From UBA6170 sp034429975 (GTDB lineage: Bacteria; Chloroflexota; Anaerolineae; Anaerolineales; Anaerolineaceae): a DNA stretch of 64,000 nucleotides. The translations under genes and the position numbers were made by a program. Positions 34,768 to 43,864 of the stretch are shown here, one piece after another (within the stretch, counting starts at the first letter, position 1; each line of letters begins with the position of its first letter). The stretch is taken from contig DAOUFM010000076.1 in NCBI GenBank assembly GCA_034429975.1, positions 124,001-188,000 on the forward strand, written 5' to 3'. The notes below the pieces were generated by a model. That model worked only from the letters and a program-made list of their open reading frames with translations, had not been told where the DNA came from and did not search any database.

Positions 34768-35520
34768 TTAATAATCAGATTTTTTAATTAGTTTACAGGT
34801 CTCTTGTGGGTTGTCTGTCAGAACTGCATCCACTTTCATTTTTTGATAGAGCCATAACCGTTTATCTGGAGACGGATCCAATGGACAGATGATTTGATTA
34901 TTCCGGCGGATTTGCCGCATGTAAAACGGATTGAGGATAACAAGCGGCCAGAACGGACCAACGATTTGCATTTCAGGATCAGGTGTGAAGGCGGACATTG
35001 TGATAATACCAGCCGGGATATCGGGCGCCAGTCGATGAACACATAAAACCCGTTCCTTGGAAAAAGAGATGACAAATGTTCGATTGCGGATACCTGTTTC
35101 TGTTAACAAATCGATTAGACGCCGGCAGATTTGATCTTCAAGGAAACGATCAGATTTCAACTCTAACGCCAAAGCTACATCTTTGGGGAGAATTGCAGCC
35201 AATTCAGTTAACAATGGTATTCTTTCATCTGTAAAATCAGCACGCTCGTAATTGGCTGAGAAATTCATTAATTCCTCAACAGTATAGTCTGAGACCAACC
35301 CTTTGCCATCCGTTGTACGATCAAGACTGTCATCATGGATGCAAATAAACTGCTCGTCTTTGCTGAGTTGTAGATCGGTTTCAAGAATATCAGCCCCATC
35401 TGCAAAGGCTTGTTTGAACGCTATTAATGTATTTTCCGGGTATAGAACCTGATTACCGCGATGTGCCATAACATAAGGTTTTTTTCTGCCTGGAACCGTT
35501 AAATTAGGTTTATCCTGCAT
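34768..35520 (-). CDS. glycerophosphodiester phosphodiesterase
   Basis: 250 aa, GlpQ/UgpQ-type. Catalytic and metal motifs VMAHRGNQVLYPENTLIAF, ETDLQLSKDEQFICIHDD (Glu/Asp metal ligands, His) and LDRTTDGKG. Later motif VDAVLTDNPQE closes the barrel. It lacks a signal peptide, so it probably acts in the cytoplasm on glycerophosphodiesters from lipid turnover. Starts 3 nt after the deoxynucleoside-kinase stop, so co-transcribed. Confidence 0.92.
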   Translation of the reverse strand: MQDKPNLTVPGRKKPYVMAHRGNQVLYPENTLIAFKQAFADGADILETDLQLSKDEQFICIHDDSLDRTTDGKGLVSDYTVEELMNFSANYERADFTDERIPLLTELAAILPKDVALALELKSDRFLEDQICRRLIDLLTETGIRNRTFVISFSKERVLCVHRLAPDIPAGIITMSAFTPDPEMQIVGPFWPLVILNPFYMRQIRRNNQIICPLDPSPDKRLWLYQKMKVDAVLTDNPQETCKLIKKSDY

Positions 35521-35523
35521 GGT

Positions 35524-36165
35524 TTATTCTCCAAACACCATTTCTTCTTTGCCGGTTAATTTATCTTTAATTCGGTTAACAACCAGTTCCAAATGTTGAG
35601 GTTGGTGGACAAAATCCAAATCACTGGTGCGAATGGTGAGCACTGGGCAAAGATCGAAAGATTGTAACCATTCCAGGTAATAGGTTTCCAGACGTTTCAG
35701 ATAATCGGCGGTGATTCCAGATTCAATATTACGACCGCGTCTGCGGATACGTTCCAGCAGCACCGGGACGGGAGCATCCAGAAAAACTAGGAGGGCAGGC
35801 GATGGTAATTTGCTAACAATCAGATCGAATATTTTTCGATAAGTGCGGTAATCGCGCTCTGAAATGTTACCCATATCATGCAGTGCACGGGCAAAGATAT
35901 AGGCGTCTTCATAAATGCTACGATCAATAATTGCTGAACGCGGATCATTCGCCATTTCAACATGTTGCTCAGCACGATGTCCAAGAAAAAAAACTTGTAG
36001 GTGGAATGACCACTTAGCCATATCTGCATAAAAATCAGGCAGATAGGGGTTGTCTGAAACAGATTCATAAGCAGTTCGCCAACGCAATCGCGAACCGATC
36101 CTTTCGGTCAAGGATGTCTTACCCGAACCAATGTTGCCAGCCACAAGAACCAGATGTTTTGCCAT
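35524..36165 (-). CDS. deoxynucleoside kinase (dNK/dGK type)
   Basis: 213 aa. P-loop GNIGSGKTSLTERI, the ESVSDNPYLPDFYADMAKWSFHLQ region split as ESVSDNPYLPDFY / ADMAKWSFHLQ, the DRS motif (IIDRSIYEDAYIFA), and a LID with Arg-rich RIRRRGRNIE. These are the marks of bacterial deoxyadenosine/deoxyguanosine kinases that salvage deoxynucleosides. Exact base preference cannot be assigned. Expressed with the phosphodiesterase gene. Confidence 0.88.
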   Translation of the reverse strand: MAKHLVLVAGNIGSGKTSLTERIGSRLRWRTAYESVSDNPYLPDFYADMAKWSFHLQVFFLGHRAEQHVEMANDPRSAIIDRSIYEDAYIFARALHDMGNISERDYRTYRKIFDLIVSKLPSPALLVFLDAPVPVLLERIRRRGRNIESGITADYLKRLETYYLEWLQSFDLCPVLTIRTSDLDFVHQPQHLELVVNRIKDKLTGKEEMVFGE

Positions 36166-36232
36166 TTTATCATCCTTATGTTGTGAAATTTCAGGGATAA
36201 ATTAAGGGAGAGAAAAAAATTAAATTGTTTTT

Positions 36233-36264
36233 CTGAGAGTTCAAAGGGGAGGTTGAACTCTCAG
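36233..36264. repeat. intergenic hairpin with 12-bp perfect stem
   Basis: CTGAGAGTTCAA (36233-36244) and TTGAACTCTCAG (36253-36264) with the 8-nt loop AGGGGAGG. It lies 27 nt after the AIM24 stop, on the minus strand. No T-run follows on that strand, but on the plus strand GGTTTT does. A weak terminator, or an RNA-stabilising hairpin. Confidence 0.7.
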
Positions 36265-36291
36265 GTTTTAAAAGCAGTAATTATTGTGTCG

Positions 36292-36975
36292 TTAACTACT
36301 CTTGGAAGGAATATACTTCGCAATCTTTTGAGCCAGATTTGAAATTGGCATCGTTTGCAGCCAGATACGGCCTGGACCGGTTAAAGTTGCTAGAAACAGT
36401 CCTTCCCCAGCAAATACGATATTTTTCAAACCTTTTACCATAGAAATATCGTAGTTTACCGTTGGATCAAAAGCAGCAATATGTCCAGGATCGATTTTCA
36501 ATAATTGGCCGGCTGCCAGCGTGTACTCTTTGATCTCACCAGGAATCTCCAGAAATGCCATACCGGGACCGGTAATTTTTTGTAAGATAAAACCTTCTCC
36601 ACCAAAAAGCCCCGCTCCTAATTTCTTTCGAAAATGCATTTCCATTTTGACAGAACTCTGAGCGCACATAAAAGCGTCTTTCTGGGCGATAATTACCTGG
36701 TTGGGTGCCAGTTGCATCGGCAGGATTTTTCCAGGTGCTTCGGGAGTAAAGGTGACCATGCCATTAGGTACCCGACTGGTATAGGTGGTCATGAAAAGTG
36801 ATTCGCCTGCGAGAGCTCTTCCCAGCCCAGACATGAGACCACCTTTGGTGCTGGTATCCATGTCAATCCCATCGCTCATCCATGCCATTCCGCCTGATTC
36901 TGTGTACATGGATTCTCCAGGATCGAGCTGTACCTCCAGACTTTGTAAAATTGTTCCTGAAATTGAGTATCGCAT
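36292..36975 (-). CDS. AIM24-family protein (TIGR00266)
   Basis: 227 aa, beta-prism-like TIGR00266 family protein. Motifs: LDPGESMYTESGGMAWMSDGI at the N-terminus, GKILPMQLAPNQVIIAQKDAFM, LFGGEGFILQKITGPGMAFLE, and FAGEGLFLATLTGPGRIWLQT near the end. Functions are not established in bacteria; yeast Aim24 is a mitochondrial inner-membrane organiser. GGAG lies before the ATG, about 10 nt upstream. Confidence 0.88.
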   Translation of the reverse strand: MRYSISGTILQSLEVQLDPGESMYTESGGMAWMSDGIDMDTSTKGGLMSGLGRALAGESLFMTTYTSRVPNGMVTFTPEAPGKILPMQLAPNQVIIAQKDAFMCAQSSVKMEMHFRKKLGAGLFGGEGFILQKITGPGMAFLEIPGEIKEYTLAAGQLLKIDPGHIAAFDPTVNYDISMVKGLKNIVFAGEGLFLATLTGPGRIWLQTMPISNLAQKIAKYIPSKSS

Positions 36976-37087
36976 AGTATCCTCCTGAGATTTGATGTAT
37001 TTATTATAGGAGAGAATATGAAAGAGAAAAATATTTATCCAATCTTAATTGTTTGCTCTTTTATTATTTCTAATCAATAATGTGGGT

Positions 37088-37093
37088 TATGAT
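37088..37093 (+). promoter_or_regulatory. -10 box of the RlmI-type gene, near-leaderless
   Basis: TATGAT; expected start near 37100, three nt before the ATG at 37103. A weak TTATTT lies 18 nt upstream. Confidence 0.35.
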
Positions 37094-37102
37094 TACCATT
37101 TG

Positions 37103-38332
37103 ATGACTGAACTTAAACCAATTCCAGGAAAAAATATTGCAATCCGAGTTAGTAAGCAGGCTGAAGGAATGATCCGTAAAAATCATCCCTGGGTATTTGA
37201 TCAAGCAATTACCTATCAGAGCCATGCCGGAAATATTGGAGATTTGGCGGTAATTTTTGATTCAAAAAGAAATTTCCTGGCAGTAGGACTGTTTGATCCT
37301 GGTTCAGTTATCCGTATTCGGGTTCTTGAATATGGAAAACCAGTCGAAATTAATAAAGACTGGTTGGTGCAGAAAATCCAATTGGCTGCTGATAAGAGAG
37401 GCGTTTTTAGTTCTCAAAATACAAGCGGATACCGGCTCGTGTTTGGAGAAAATGATGGCTTGCCTGGATTGGTGATTGATCGTTATGCTGATGTTTTTGT
37501 AATTAAAATCTATACGGCCGCCTGGTTTCCATATTTATCCTGGCTTATCGAAAGTTTAAAGTATTTGCATCAATTTGAATCTTTGGTCCTCCGATTAAGT
37601 CGCAATATCACTCAAATAGCAAAAGATAAGTTCGGGCTGAATGATGGCGTTCTTCTGGCAGGAGAAAGAATAAATAAACCAACCTTATTCGCGGAAAACG
37701 GGTTAATTTTCGAAGCAGACCCCATAAATGGACATAAAACTGGTTTTTATTTAGACCAGCGCGAAAACCGGGCGCGGGTAGAAGCCCTCTCTGCTGGAAA
37801 AGCGGTATTGAATATGTTTTCCTATAATGGCGGATTTTCACTCTATGCAGCACGTGGCGGAGCGAAAAGTATTATTAGCGTCGATCTTAATCCTCTTGCA
37901 TTGGAATCAGCTGCGAGGAATTTCTCATATAATCAGAATTATCCAGCGATAAAAACTTGCCAAAATGAGATGGTTGCTGAAGATGCTTTCAAATACCTCG
38001 CTGCTTTGGAGCAGAATAAGCGCAAATTTGATTTGGTGATTTTAGATCCGCCGATGTTTGCTCACAAACAAAATCAGGTGCCTCAAGCAATTGCAAATTA
38101 CCAAAAATTAACTCAGTTGGGGTTAGCAGTTCTCAATACGGGTGGAATTCTGGTGCAAGCTTCCTGTTCCAGTCGGGTTAACCCTCCATCTTTTTTCAAT
38201 GCAATTCATTCTGCTGTTCAAAGAAGTGGCCAAAAAATCCGTGAAATTGAACGCAGCGGGCATCCAATTGATCATCCGATAGGATTTCCGGAGGGGGAGT
38301 ATCTCAAGTGTTTGTTTGCAATCATTGATTAA
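37103..38332 (+). CDS. rlmI: class I rRNA large-subunit methyltransferase, RlmI-like
   Basis: 409 aa from the ATG at 37103. An N-terminal PUA-like RNA-binding domain (IRVSKQAEGMIRKNHPWVF, about 12-30), a middle domain with GYRLVFGENDGLPGLVIDRY, and a SAM-dependent methyltransferase domain: HKTGFYLDQRENRARVE, VLNMFSYNGGFSLYAARGGA, VILDPPMFAHKQN and the catalytic-type VQASCSSRVNP. It fits the 23S rRNA m5C1962 methyltransferase family. Convergent with the lipoprotein gene, 3 nt between stops. Confidence 0.88.
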   Translation: MTELKPIPGKNIAIRVSKQAEGMIRKNHPWVFDQAITYQSHAGNIGDLAVIFDSKRNFLAVGLFDPGSVIRIRVLEYGKPVEINKDWLVQKIQLAADKRGVFSSQNTSGYRLVFGENDGLPGLVIDRYADVFVIKIYTAAWFPYLSWLIESLKYLHQFESLVLRLSRNITQIAKDKFGLNDGVLLAGERINKPTLFAENGLIFEADPINGHKTGFYLDQRENRARVEALSAGKAVLNMFSYNGGFSLYAARGGAKSIISVDLNPLALESAARNFSYNQNYPAIKTCQNEMVAEDAFKYLAALEQNKRKFDLVILDPPMFAHKQNQVPQAIANYQKLTQLGLAVLNTGGILVQASCSSRVNPPSFFNAIHSAVQRSGQKIREIERSGHPIDHPIGFPEGEYLKCLFAIID

Positions 38333-38335
38333 TCA

Positions 38336-39151
38336 TCAAGGCCAATTAATTTTGACTGGTTGAGAATAGCCATGCTTTTCTACGGTATAGATTTCACCAG
38401 ATGATGGATTAGGACAGCCTGGTTCATCCGTCACTGTATAGCTGGTTGTGAATTGATTCGGAAAAGAGACAGTCCACCACAAATAAGCCCCATTTTGACA
38501 AACCCAGGCTTCGATGAAATAGCCGCGGTCTTTGTCTTCGGTCATATACATTTGATCCCAGGAAATGGTTACTTGGTCGCCGTTGCGGGTTGCACGAACG
38601 TTTTGTGGAGGACCGTACATATTCGAACCGATGGATTGGAGATTGGGTGTGATGAAACGAACGGTGTTGAGGTCGCCGGTTACATCGATCACTGAAGGCG
38701 CTACCCAGCACCAATAATTCAGTTTATCAAATTTAACGTGCAGCCATTTGGAATAGAGAAACCGTCCACGTACGGTACCGGTATCACCGGGATATAAATC
38801 TGCTGCGTGTAGGTATGCTGTCGATGGGCCATAACGGCAGTGAGCCTGAGTATGGACGGTAACGTCTGGAAAAACGAAGGTGGGGGTAAGTGTGACAGTT
38901 GGGGTTTCCGTTATCGTCGCTGTCTGGGTGATTGAAGGAGATGGAGTGATCGTTGAAGTGTTTGTTTGGGTAAGGGTATTGGTGGGTGTAATAGTTTGGG
39001 TTTGTGTATCTGTAGGAGAAGGAGTGAAACTAATATCAAAAGCTACCTCAGTTGCACTCAGGTTTTGCTGAGTGAGATCTACTGTGGCAGTTTGTGTGCA
39101 GGCTGAAAGAATCAGGCAGAAAAGTGTGGTGAAAAAGAATCGTTTTACCAT
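38336..39151 (-). CDS. lipoprotein with Thr/Pro stalk and SH3-like domain
   Basis: 271 aa. Lipobox signal FCLILSAC (Cys about 18). Residues about 42-95 are a low-complexity Thr/Ser/Pro/Gln stalk (repeats like TPTNT, TQTNTS), typical of Anaerolineae surface lipoproteins. The C-terminal part starts with an SH3b-like unit (VHTQAHCRYGPSTAYLHAADLYPGDTG, split at the Cys) with an NVRATRNGDQVTISWDQ fibronectin-type strand. The Cys residues could pair outside the cell. Function unknown; probably cell-envelope binding. Confidence 0.78.
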   Translation of the reverse strand: MVKRFFFTTLFCLILSACTQTATVDLTQQNLSATEVAFDISFTPSPTDTQTQTITPTNTLTQTNTSTITPSPSITQTATITETPTVTLTPTFVFPDVTVHTQAHCRYGPSTAYLHAADLYPGDTGTVRGRFLYSKWLHVKFDKLNYWCWVAPSVIDVTGDLNTVRFITPNLQSIGSNMYGPPQNVRATRNGDQVTISWDQMYMTEDKDRGYFIEAWVCQNGAYLWWTVSFPNQFTTSYTVTDEPGCPNPSSGEIYTVEKHGYSQPVKINWP

Positions 39152-39243
39152 TTTTTAGATTCTAGTATATTTTTGAACCTTTATAAGCTATCTTTCAAAT
39201 TTGTTAGAAATGAAGACATTTTACACCTTGAGTCTGTTCGAGG

Positions 39244-39257
39244 TTTTACCGGTAAAA
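39244..39257. promoter_or_regulatory. 14-bp palindrome upstream of the P450 gene
   Basis: TTTTACCGGTAAAA is a perfect palindrome about 93 bp before the P450 start. Possible operator for this otherwise isolated gene. The rest of 39152-39349 is AT-rich without a clear promoter. Confidence 0.3.
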
Positions 39258-39349
39258 TTATTGAAGGCAAATGAGCATGATAAAAAGAAAATAATCGAGA
39301 AAATTTTCGGTTATATCTTTATATATTCGAGTAAATACACGAGGGAAAA

Positions 39350-40585
39350 ATGAAAGAAATACCTGAATACTCAATTTCATTAAATGATCCGGAATTTATC
39401 GCCAACCCATATCCAAAATTAACTGAAATTCGACGGGATTTACCCATTTTCTTTGATCCGGGTTATGATCGCATTTTCATTAACCTGCATGCAGATATTA
39501 ACGCTGTGCTGCGAGATAAACGGTTCGGTCGTGGGATGCTGCATCTTTACAGCCGGGAAGAAATGGGATGGCCAGAACCGGATCCACGCCAGGCATCTTT
39601 CCGCCGATATCAGGATCACGTCTTTATGGATATGGAGGGGGCTGCACATGCGCGCTTAAGAGGTTTGGTCTCGAAGGTGTTCACTCCTCGTCAGGTGGAA
39701 CGGTTACGCACAAAACTGGAACAGACCACCCATGCCCTGATCGACGCTGTCCCAAAGCATTCTCCCTTCAACTTCGCCAGTGAAATTGCAGAACCACTAC
39801 CCGTAGCGATGATCGCGGATTTGCTGGGAATCCCAGAACCAATTCGCCCGCACTTGCGCCCCTGGTCGGCTGCAATCGTCAAAATGTATGAAATGAATTA
39901 CTCTGAGGAAGATATTGCCAATGCCAACCGAGCCGCGGATGAGTTTTTAGACACAATTTTGGAGCTGGCGGCTGAAAAGCGTGCCCAACCCCAGGATGAT
40001 CTGATCAGTCAACTTGCTACCGTCGAATTGGACGGCAGCCGTTTGACAGACCAGGAATTAGCTGCGACCAGTATCTTTCTATTAAATGCGGGGCATGAAG
40101 CTACGGTAAATGCTTCCTGTTTGGGATTATTGGCACTACTAAGAAATGAAGGGGCACTTCACGAAATAAAAGAAGCAATCAATAATGAAAAAGGAGACGC
40201 TTTGTTAAAAACCGGCGTTGATGAACTGTTGCGCTATGATACCCCAGCGCCTATGTTTGAACGGTATGTGTTGGAAGATATGGAGTTTAAGGGCTATCCA
40301 CTGAAACATGGTCAAGAATTGGCGTTAATGTACATCTCTGGCAATCGGGATGAAGCTGTTTTTCCAAACCCGGACCAATTACAGTTGAACCGCACGGAAA
40401 ATCCGCTTTTAACCTTTGGGCTGGGCACGCATTATTGTGTTGGTGCTCCACTGGCTCGCTTAGAATTAAAAACCGTTTTTCGGATAATGTTTGAACGTAT
40501 GCCGGGGTTGCGTTTGGCAGGTGAGCCGAAGTTCTCGGATGGGTTCGTGATCCGTGGGCTGAAAGAATTGATGGTGGAAGGGTAG
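39350..40585 (+). CDS. cytochrome P450
   Basis: 411 aa soluble bacterial P450. I-helix LLNAGHEATVN (E250, A251, T252), K-helix ExxR in DELLRYD, and the heme loop FGLGTHYCVGAPLARLE with axial Cys363. The Thr that usually follows the acidic residue is Ala251 and the next residue is Thr252. GAGGG lies seven bases before the ATG. No ferredoxin or reductase gene is adjacent. The codon use and base composition look somewhat richer in GC than neighbours, so lateral transfer is possible. The stop codon lies inside a palindromic repeat. Confidence 0.93.
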   Translation: MKEIPEYSISLNDPEFIANPYPKLTEIRRDLPIFFDPGYDRIFINLHADINAVLRDKRFGRGMLHLYSREEMGWPEPDPRQASFRRYQDHVFMDMEGAAHARLRGLVSKVFTPRQVERLRTKLEQTTHALIDAVPKHSPFNFASEIAEPLPVAMIADLLGIPEPIRPHLRPWSAAIVKMYEMNYSEEDIANANRAADEFLDTILELAAEKRAQPQDDLISQLATVELDGSRLTDQELAATSIFLLNAGHEATVNASCLGLLALLRNEGALHEIKEAINNEKGDALLKTGVDELLRYDTPAPMFERYVLEDMEFKGYPLKHGQELALMYISGNRDEAVFPNPDQLQLNRTENPLLTFGLGTHYCVGAPLARLELKTVFRIMFERMPGLRLAGEPKFSDGFVIRGLKELMVEG

Positions 40586-40610
40586 GGGTGGGTTCTGAAC
40601 CCACCCCTAC
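40582..40610. repeat. 29-bp palindromic repeat containing the P450 stop codon
   Basis: GTAGGGGTGGGTTC (40582-40595) and GAACCCACCCCTAC (40597-40610) around one central base. It provides the TAG stop of the P450 gene (40583-40585). The GC-rich form differs from surrounding AT-rich DNA, and such GTAGGGG...CCCCTAC palindromes are typical dispersed repeats in Anaerolineae. Confidence 0.85.
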
Positions 40611-40653
40611 GAGGCAGGGGGGAATTGTGGGGGTTTAGACCGCACTTATGATT

Positions 40654-43254
40654 TTAACATTCTGAATAACCACAGGCGTAGCATTTACGGCAGCCTTCTT
40701 CGTTCACAAAAGCAGCCTGGCCACACTCGGGGCAGAGATCACCAATCTGCATCATCTGCTGGGTGGCGGGTACTTCTACCCAGGGTTTTTCACCATTTTT
40801 GGGTTGTTCATTAGTAGAAATGCCGCTTAGACGCTCTTCCCTGCTCTGGATGTAGTCGGTAAGGATTTGTGCTAATCCATCAGGAAGAGAGCGTACCCGA
40901 TTGGGGCCGAACCCGAGTGGGCGTCCGCCTCCAATCCCATTCATCTGGCTTATGACGTCCTGCATCCGTTTACTTGGTTCCACTGGAGAGGTCAGCCGTA
41001 AAACGTAAGAAATTAATCTTCCGATAGCTTCTGAAACAGCGGCTGTATCTGACCCGGCTTTGGCGGAGTTAATAAAGACTTCGAACGGTTGGTGTTGGCC
41101 GTTTTCGTTAATGGTTACAAATGCTTTACCAAGCGGAGTGCCGATCTGATAGGTGAAACCATTCAGGTAGCGAGGTCGCGGTTTTTTGCTCTCAGCCCAA
41201 AGGATTGTCTGTTCGTTGTGGATAGCGGAGGTTGCTGGAATTTCTGTTGTTGCAGCAGATGTTTTTTCTTTTTCTTTGGCGGTGGCATGGGTTTCAAGAA
41301 CTACAGTCTCGCGTGAGCCGGTCACATATACGGTAATACCTTTGCACCCTAATTGCCACGCTAGCTGGTAAGCAGTGGCTACATCTTCTTCGGTAGCCGA
41401 GTTGGGGAAGTTGATGGTTTTAGAGAGTGAATTATCCACAAAGGCCTGTAAAGCAGCCTGCATGCGCACATGTTCTTCAGCAGTAATGTCGGAAGAAACC
41501 ACAAAAGTTTTGCGCACGAAAGTTGGAATTTCATCGATATGTTGGCAGGTGCCTTCCTGCATCACTTTTTGAAAAACTTCTTCTCTTTTTTCTTTATTCA
41601 TCCCCAGACGTTCCAGCGCTTTATCAAAAGCCGGGCTGGCATAGGTAAGTTTTAGATCCTTTCCATTGTCATTGACATGGCGAATATATGCCAGAGCAAA
41701 AACTGGTTCACAGCCATAGCCTTCACATCCGGCGACTGTGGAGATGGTGCCAGTTGGTGCAACTGTTGTTTGAGCTGCATTCCGAATACCGTGAGCTCGA
41801 ATTTGATCGGAAATCCCATCCCAATCTAATTTGGGGCGACCAAAATCAGCCTGAAAATCGAGGATACTGACTGGTGGTTGCCAGGTCAGGTTTTCCGGAT
41901 CATAAATCGAACCCTTGATAACCGGAAAGGAACCACGGGTCTTGGCCAGGTTAATGCTGGTTTGCATGGCATGATAGCGGATAAACTCCATTACCTGACT
42001 GCCAAAATCCTGCCCTTCTGGTGAACCATAGCGAATACCAGCGTAATACATCATATCCGCCAGCCCCATGATGCCCAGCCCGATCCGGCGGGCTCGTAAG
42101 GCGGATTCTCGTAGTTGCGGCACAGAAGGCACATACGCATTGGCTTCCACCACGTTGTCAAGGAAAATGGTAGCCAGCTCAACATCTTTGCGGAGTTGTT
42201 CCCAATCAACTACGCCATTATCATCAATGTGGCGAGAGATATTAAGAGAACCGAGGCAACAATTTTCATAGGGTCCTAACCACTGTTCACCACATGGGTT
42301 GGTAGCCTCCAGGTCGTAGAGGTGTGGTACAGGGTTGGAGCGATTGGCCGCATCTAAGAAGAGCATACCAGGTTCGCCATTATGGTGGGCTTGTTTAACA
42401 ATTTTTGCAAACAGATCGCGCGCTTTGACGGTTTTATAAGTCAGAATCGGATATCCATCGGCTTCAATCTGGTCGATCGTACCCTGAAAATCCTTATGGT
42501 CGGGATGGGTGACATCCGGAAAGCGCAATGGCCAATCGTCATCATTTTCGACTGCACGCATGAAATCATCGGTAATTCCGACAGATATGTTGAAATTGGT
42601 GATGGCGTTTTCATTGGTTTTACAAGTAATGAAATCCTCGATATCTGGGTGATCAATTCTCAGGACAGCCATATTAGCGCCTCTCCGGGTACCACCTTGG
42701 GCTACTTCACCAAAAGCATGATCATACACTCGCAGGAAACCAACCGGACCGGTAGCATTTCCAGCGGAGGACTTTACGATCGTATTTTTTGGTCGTAAAC
42801 GAGAAAAACTGAAACCGTTTCCGCCACCAGTCTGTTGGATCAAGGCAGCATCCCGCAAAGTCTGAAATATGCCAGCCGATGTCTTGCCCATGTCGTCTTC
42901 GATCGGTAAAACAAAGCAGGCAGCCAATTGACCGAGAGGAGTTCCAGCTCCGGTAAAAGTAGGGGAGTTGGGAAAGAAGCGTTTGTCGATTAACATATGG
43001 TAGAACTCTTTAGCACGCTTTATCACATCTCCGTTCCAGGTTTCTTCTGCTTTGGCAACATGGTAAGCAACCCGCCAGAACATTTCCTCAATCGTTTCAG
43101 CTGGCTTGCCGTTATTTCCACGGCGGAGGTAACGTTTGATAAGTACCTGCCGTGAGTTATCGGTTAACTCAATGGCGGGTAATCCATCAGGAAGTGGGGG
43201 AGTAGGCAGCAAACCGTTTTTTTGGACTTTTGGACTTGAATTTGATATAACCAT
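40654..43254 (-). CDS. nrdJ: adenosylcobalamin-dependent ribonucleotide reductase (class II)
   Basis: Makes deoxyribonucleotides using a B12 radical; works with or without oxygen. 866 aa. Conserved RNR motifs: FPNSPTFTGAGTPLGQLAACFVL (first redox Cys; shown split as FPNSPTFTGAG / TPLGQLAACFVL), TGGGNGFSFSRLRP, the loop ATNPCGEQWL with Cys-Glu, and TVAPTGTISTVAGCEG. The C-terminal tail LCPECGQAAFVNEEGCRKCYACGY is a zinc-ribbon-like four/five Cys region. Twenty-one nt after nrdR; the pair has one promoter. Implies B12 supply. Confidence 0.96.
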   Translation of the reverse strand: MVISNSSPKVQKNGLLPTPPLPDGLPAIELTDNSRQVLIKRYLRRGNNGKPAETIEEMFWRVAYHVAKAEETWNGDVIKRAKEFYHMLIDKRFFPNSPTFTGAGTPLGQLAACFVLPIEDDMGKTSAGIFQTLRDAALIQQTGGGNGFSFSRLRPKNTIVKSSAGNATGPVGFLRVYDHAFGEVAQGGTRRGANMAVLRIDHPDIEDFITCKTNENAITNFNISVGITDDFMRAVENDDDWPLRFPDVTHPDHKDFQGTIDQIEADGYPILTYKTVKARDLFAKIVKQAHHNGEPGMLFLDAANRSNPVPHLYDLEATNPCGEQWLGPYENCCLGSLNISRHIDDNGVVDWEQLRKDVELATIFLDNVVEANAYVPSVPQLRESALRARRIGLGIMGLADMMYYAGIRYGSPEGQDFGSQVMEFIRYHAMQTSINLAKTRGSFPVIKGSIYDPENLTWQPPVSILDFQADFGRPKLDWDGISDQIRAHGIRNAAQTTVAPTGTISTVAGCEGYGCEPVFALAYIRHVNDNGKDLKLTYASPAFDKALERLGMNKEKREEVFQKVMQEGTCQHIDEIPTFVRKTFVVSSDITAEEHVRMQAALQAFVDNSLSKTINFPNSATEEDVATAYQLAWQLGCKGITVYVTGSRETVVLETHATAKEKEKTSAATTEIPATSAIHNEQTILWAESKKPRPRYLNGFTYQIGTPLGKAFVTINENGQHQPFEVFINSAKAGSDTAAVSEAIGRLISYVLRLTSPVEPSKRMQDVISQMNGIGGGRPLGFGPNRVRSLPDGLAQILTDYIQSREERLSGISTNEQPKNGEKPWVEVPATQQMMQIGDLCPECGQAAFVNEEGCRKCYACGYSEC

Positions 43255-43275
43255 TCTTGTTTACCTCCAACCGAA

Positions 43276-43725
43276 TTATGACTCTAACAAGCGATCAATT
43301 TCAGATCTGATGGCGTTGAGATCATCCAACCGCAAGTAGACGATAGCGTAACGGATATAAGCGATTAAATCGAGTTCTTTTAAACCATTAAAGGCCATAT
43401 CACCCACTACACGCGAGGAGACTTCAGCGCGACCCATTTTTTGGAGAGAGGATTCAATACCGGATACAAGATTGTCGATTTGTATAGCTGTTACTGGGCG
43501 TTTGACACAGGCAATCTGAATTCCACGATGTAGTTTTTCCCGATCAAATTCCTCACGGGTGCCATCTCTTTTGATAATTAAAGGGGTGGCCAAAATCGGT
43601 CTTTCATAAGTGCTGAAACGTTGATAGCAGCTCTCACATTCGCGACGCCGTCTGATGCCACCTCTGGCGTCATGAGTCGTGTCAACAACCCTCGATTTAT
43701 CACTATGACAATATGGACAGTTCAA
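43276..43725 (-). CDS. nrdR: transcriptional repressor NrdR
   Basis: ATP/dATP-sensing regulator of ribonucleotide reductase genes. 149 aa. Zinc ribbon MNCPYCHSDKSRVVDTTHD with RRRRECESCYQRFSTYE (about 1-40), then an ATP-cone domain (about 49-139). It is upstream of nrdJ in one operon, so it probably controls its own operon. GAGGG precedes the ATG. Confidence 0.95.
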   Translation of the reverse strand: MNCPYCHSDKSRVVDTTHDARGGIRRRRECESCYQRFSTYERPILATPLIIKRDGTREEFDREKLHRGIQIACVKRPVTAIQIDNLVSGIESSLQKMGRAEVSSRVVGDMAFNGLKELDLIAYIRYAIVYLRLDDLNAIRSEIDRLLES

Positions 43726-43784
43726 TTAAACTCCCTCTATAAAATGATCACCAAAAAAATTAATAAATCCACACGATAATAAAA

Positions 43785-43800
43785 CCCCTATATGTGGGGG
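43785..43800. promoter_or_regulatory. candidate NrdR box near the nrdR-nrdJ start
   Basis: CCCCTATATGTGGGGG is an imperfect 16-bp palindrome with core CTATATGTGG, near the NrdR consensus acaCwAtATaTwGtgt. It is about 29-44 nt downstream of the predicted start. A related ACCCCCATATGTGCCG is at 43949-43964. The sequence can also form an RNA stem with flanking ATAAAA/TTTTAT. Confidence 0.4.
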
Positions 43801-43835
43801 TCGTTTTATAAAAAAAGAATATATCTACGGTCTTC

Positions 43836-43864
43836 ATTCTAGCACAAGAAAAGTGGACGGGCAA
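43836..43864 (-). promoter_or_regulatory. nrdR-nrdJ promoter
   Basis: On the minus strand TTGCCC (43859-43864), 17 nt spacer, then TGC directly before TAGAAT (43836-43841). A good -35/-10 pair with an extended -10. The expected start is near 43829, leader about 104 nt. The region upstream (43865-43940) is AT-rich. Confidence 0.65.
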
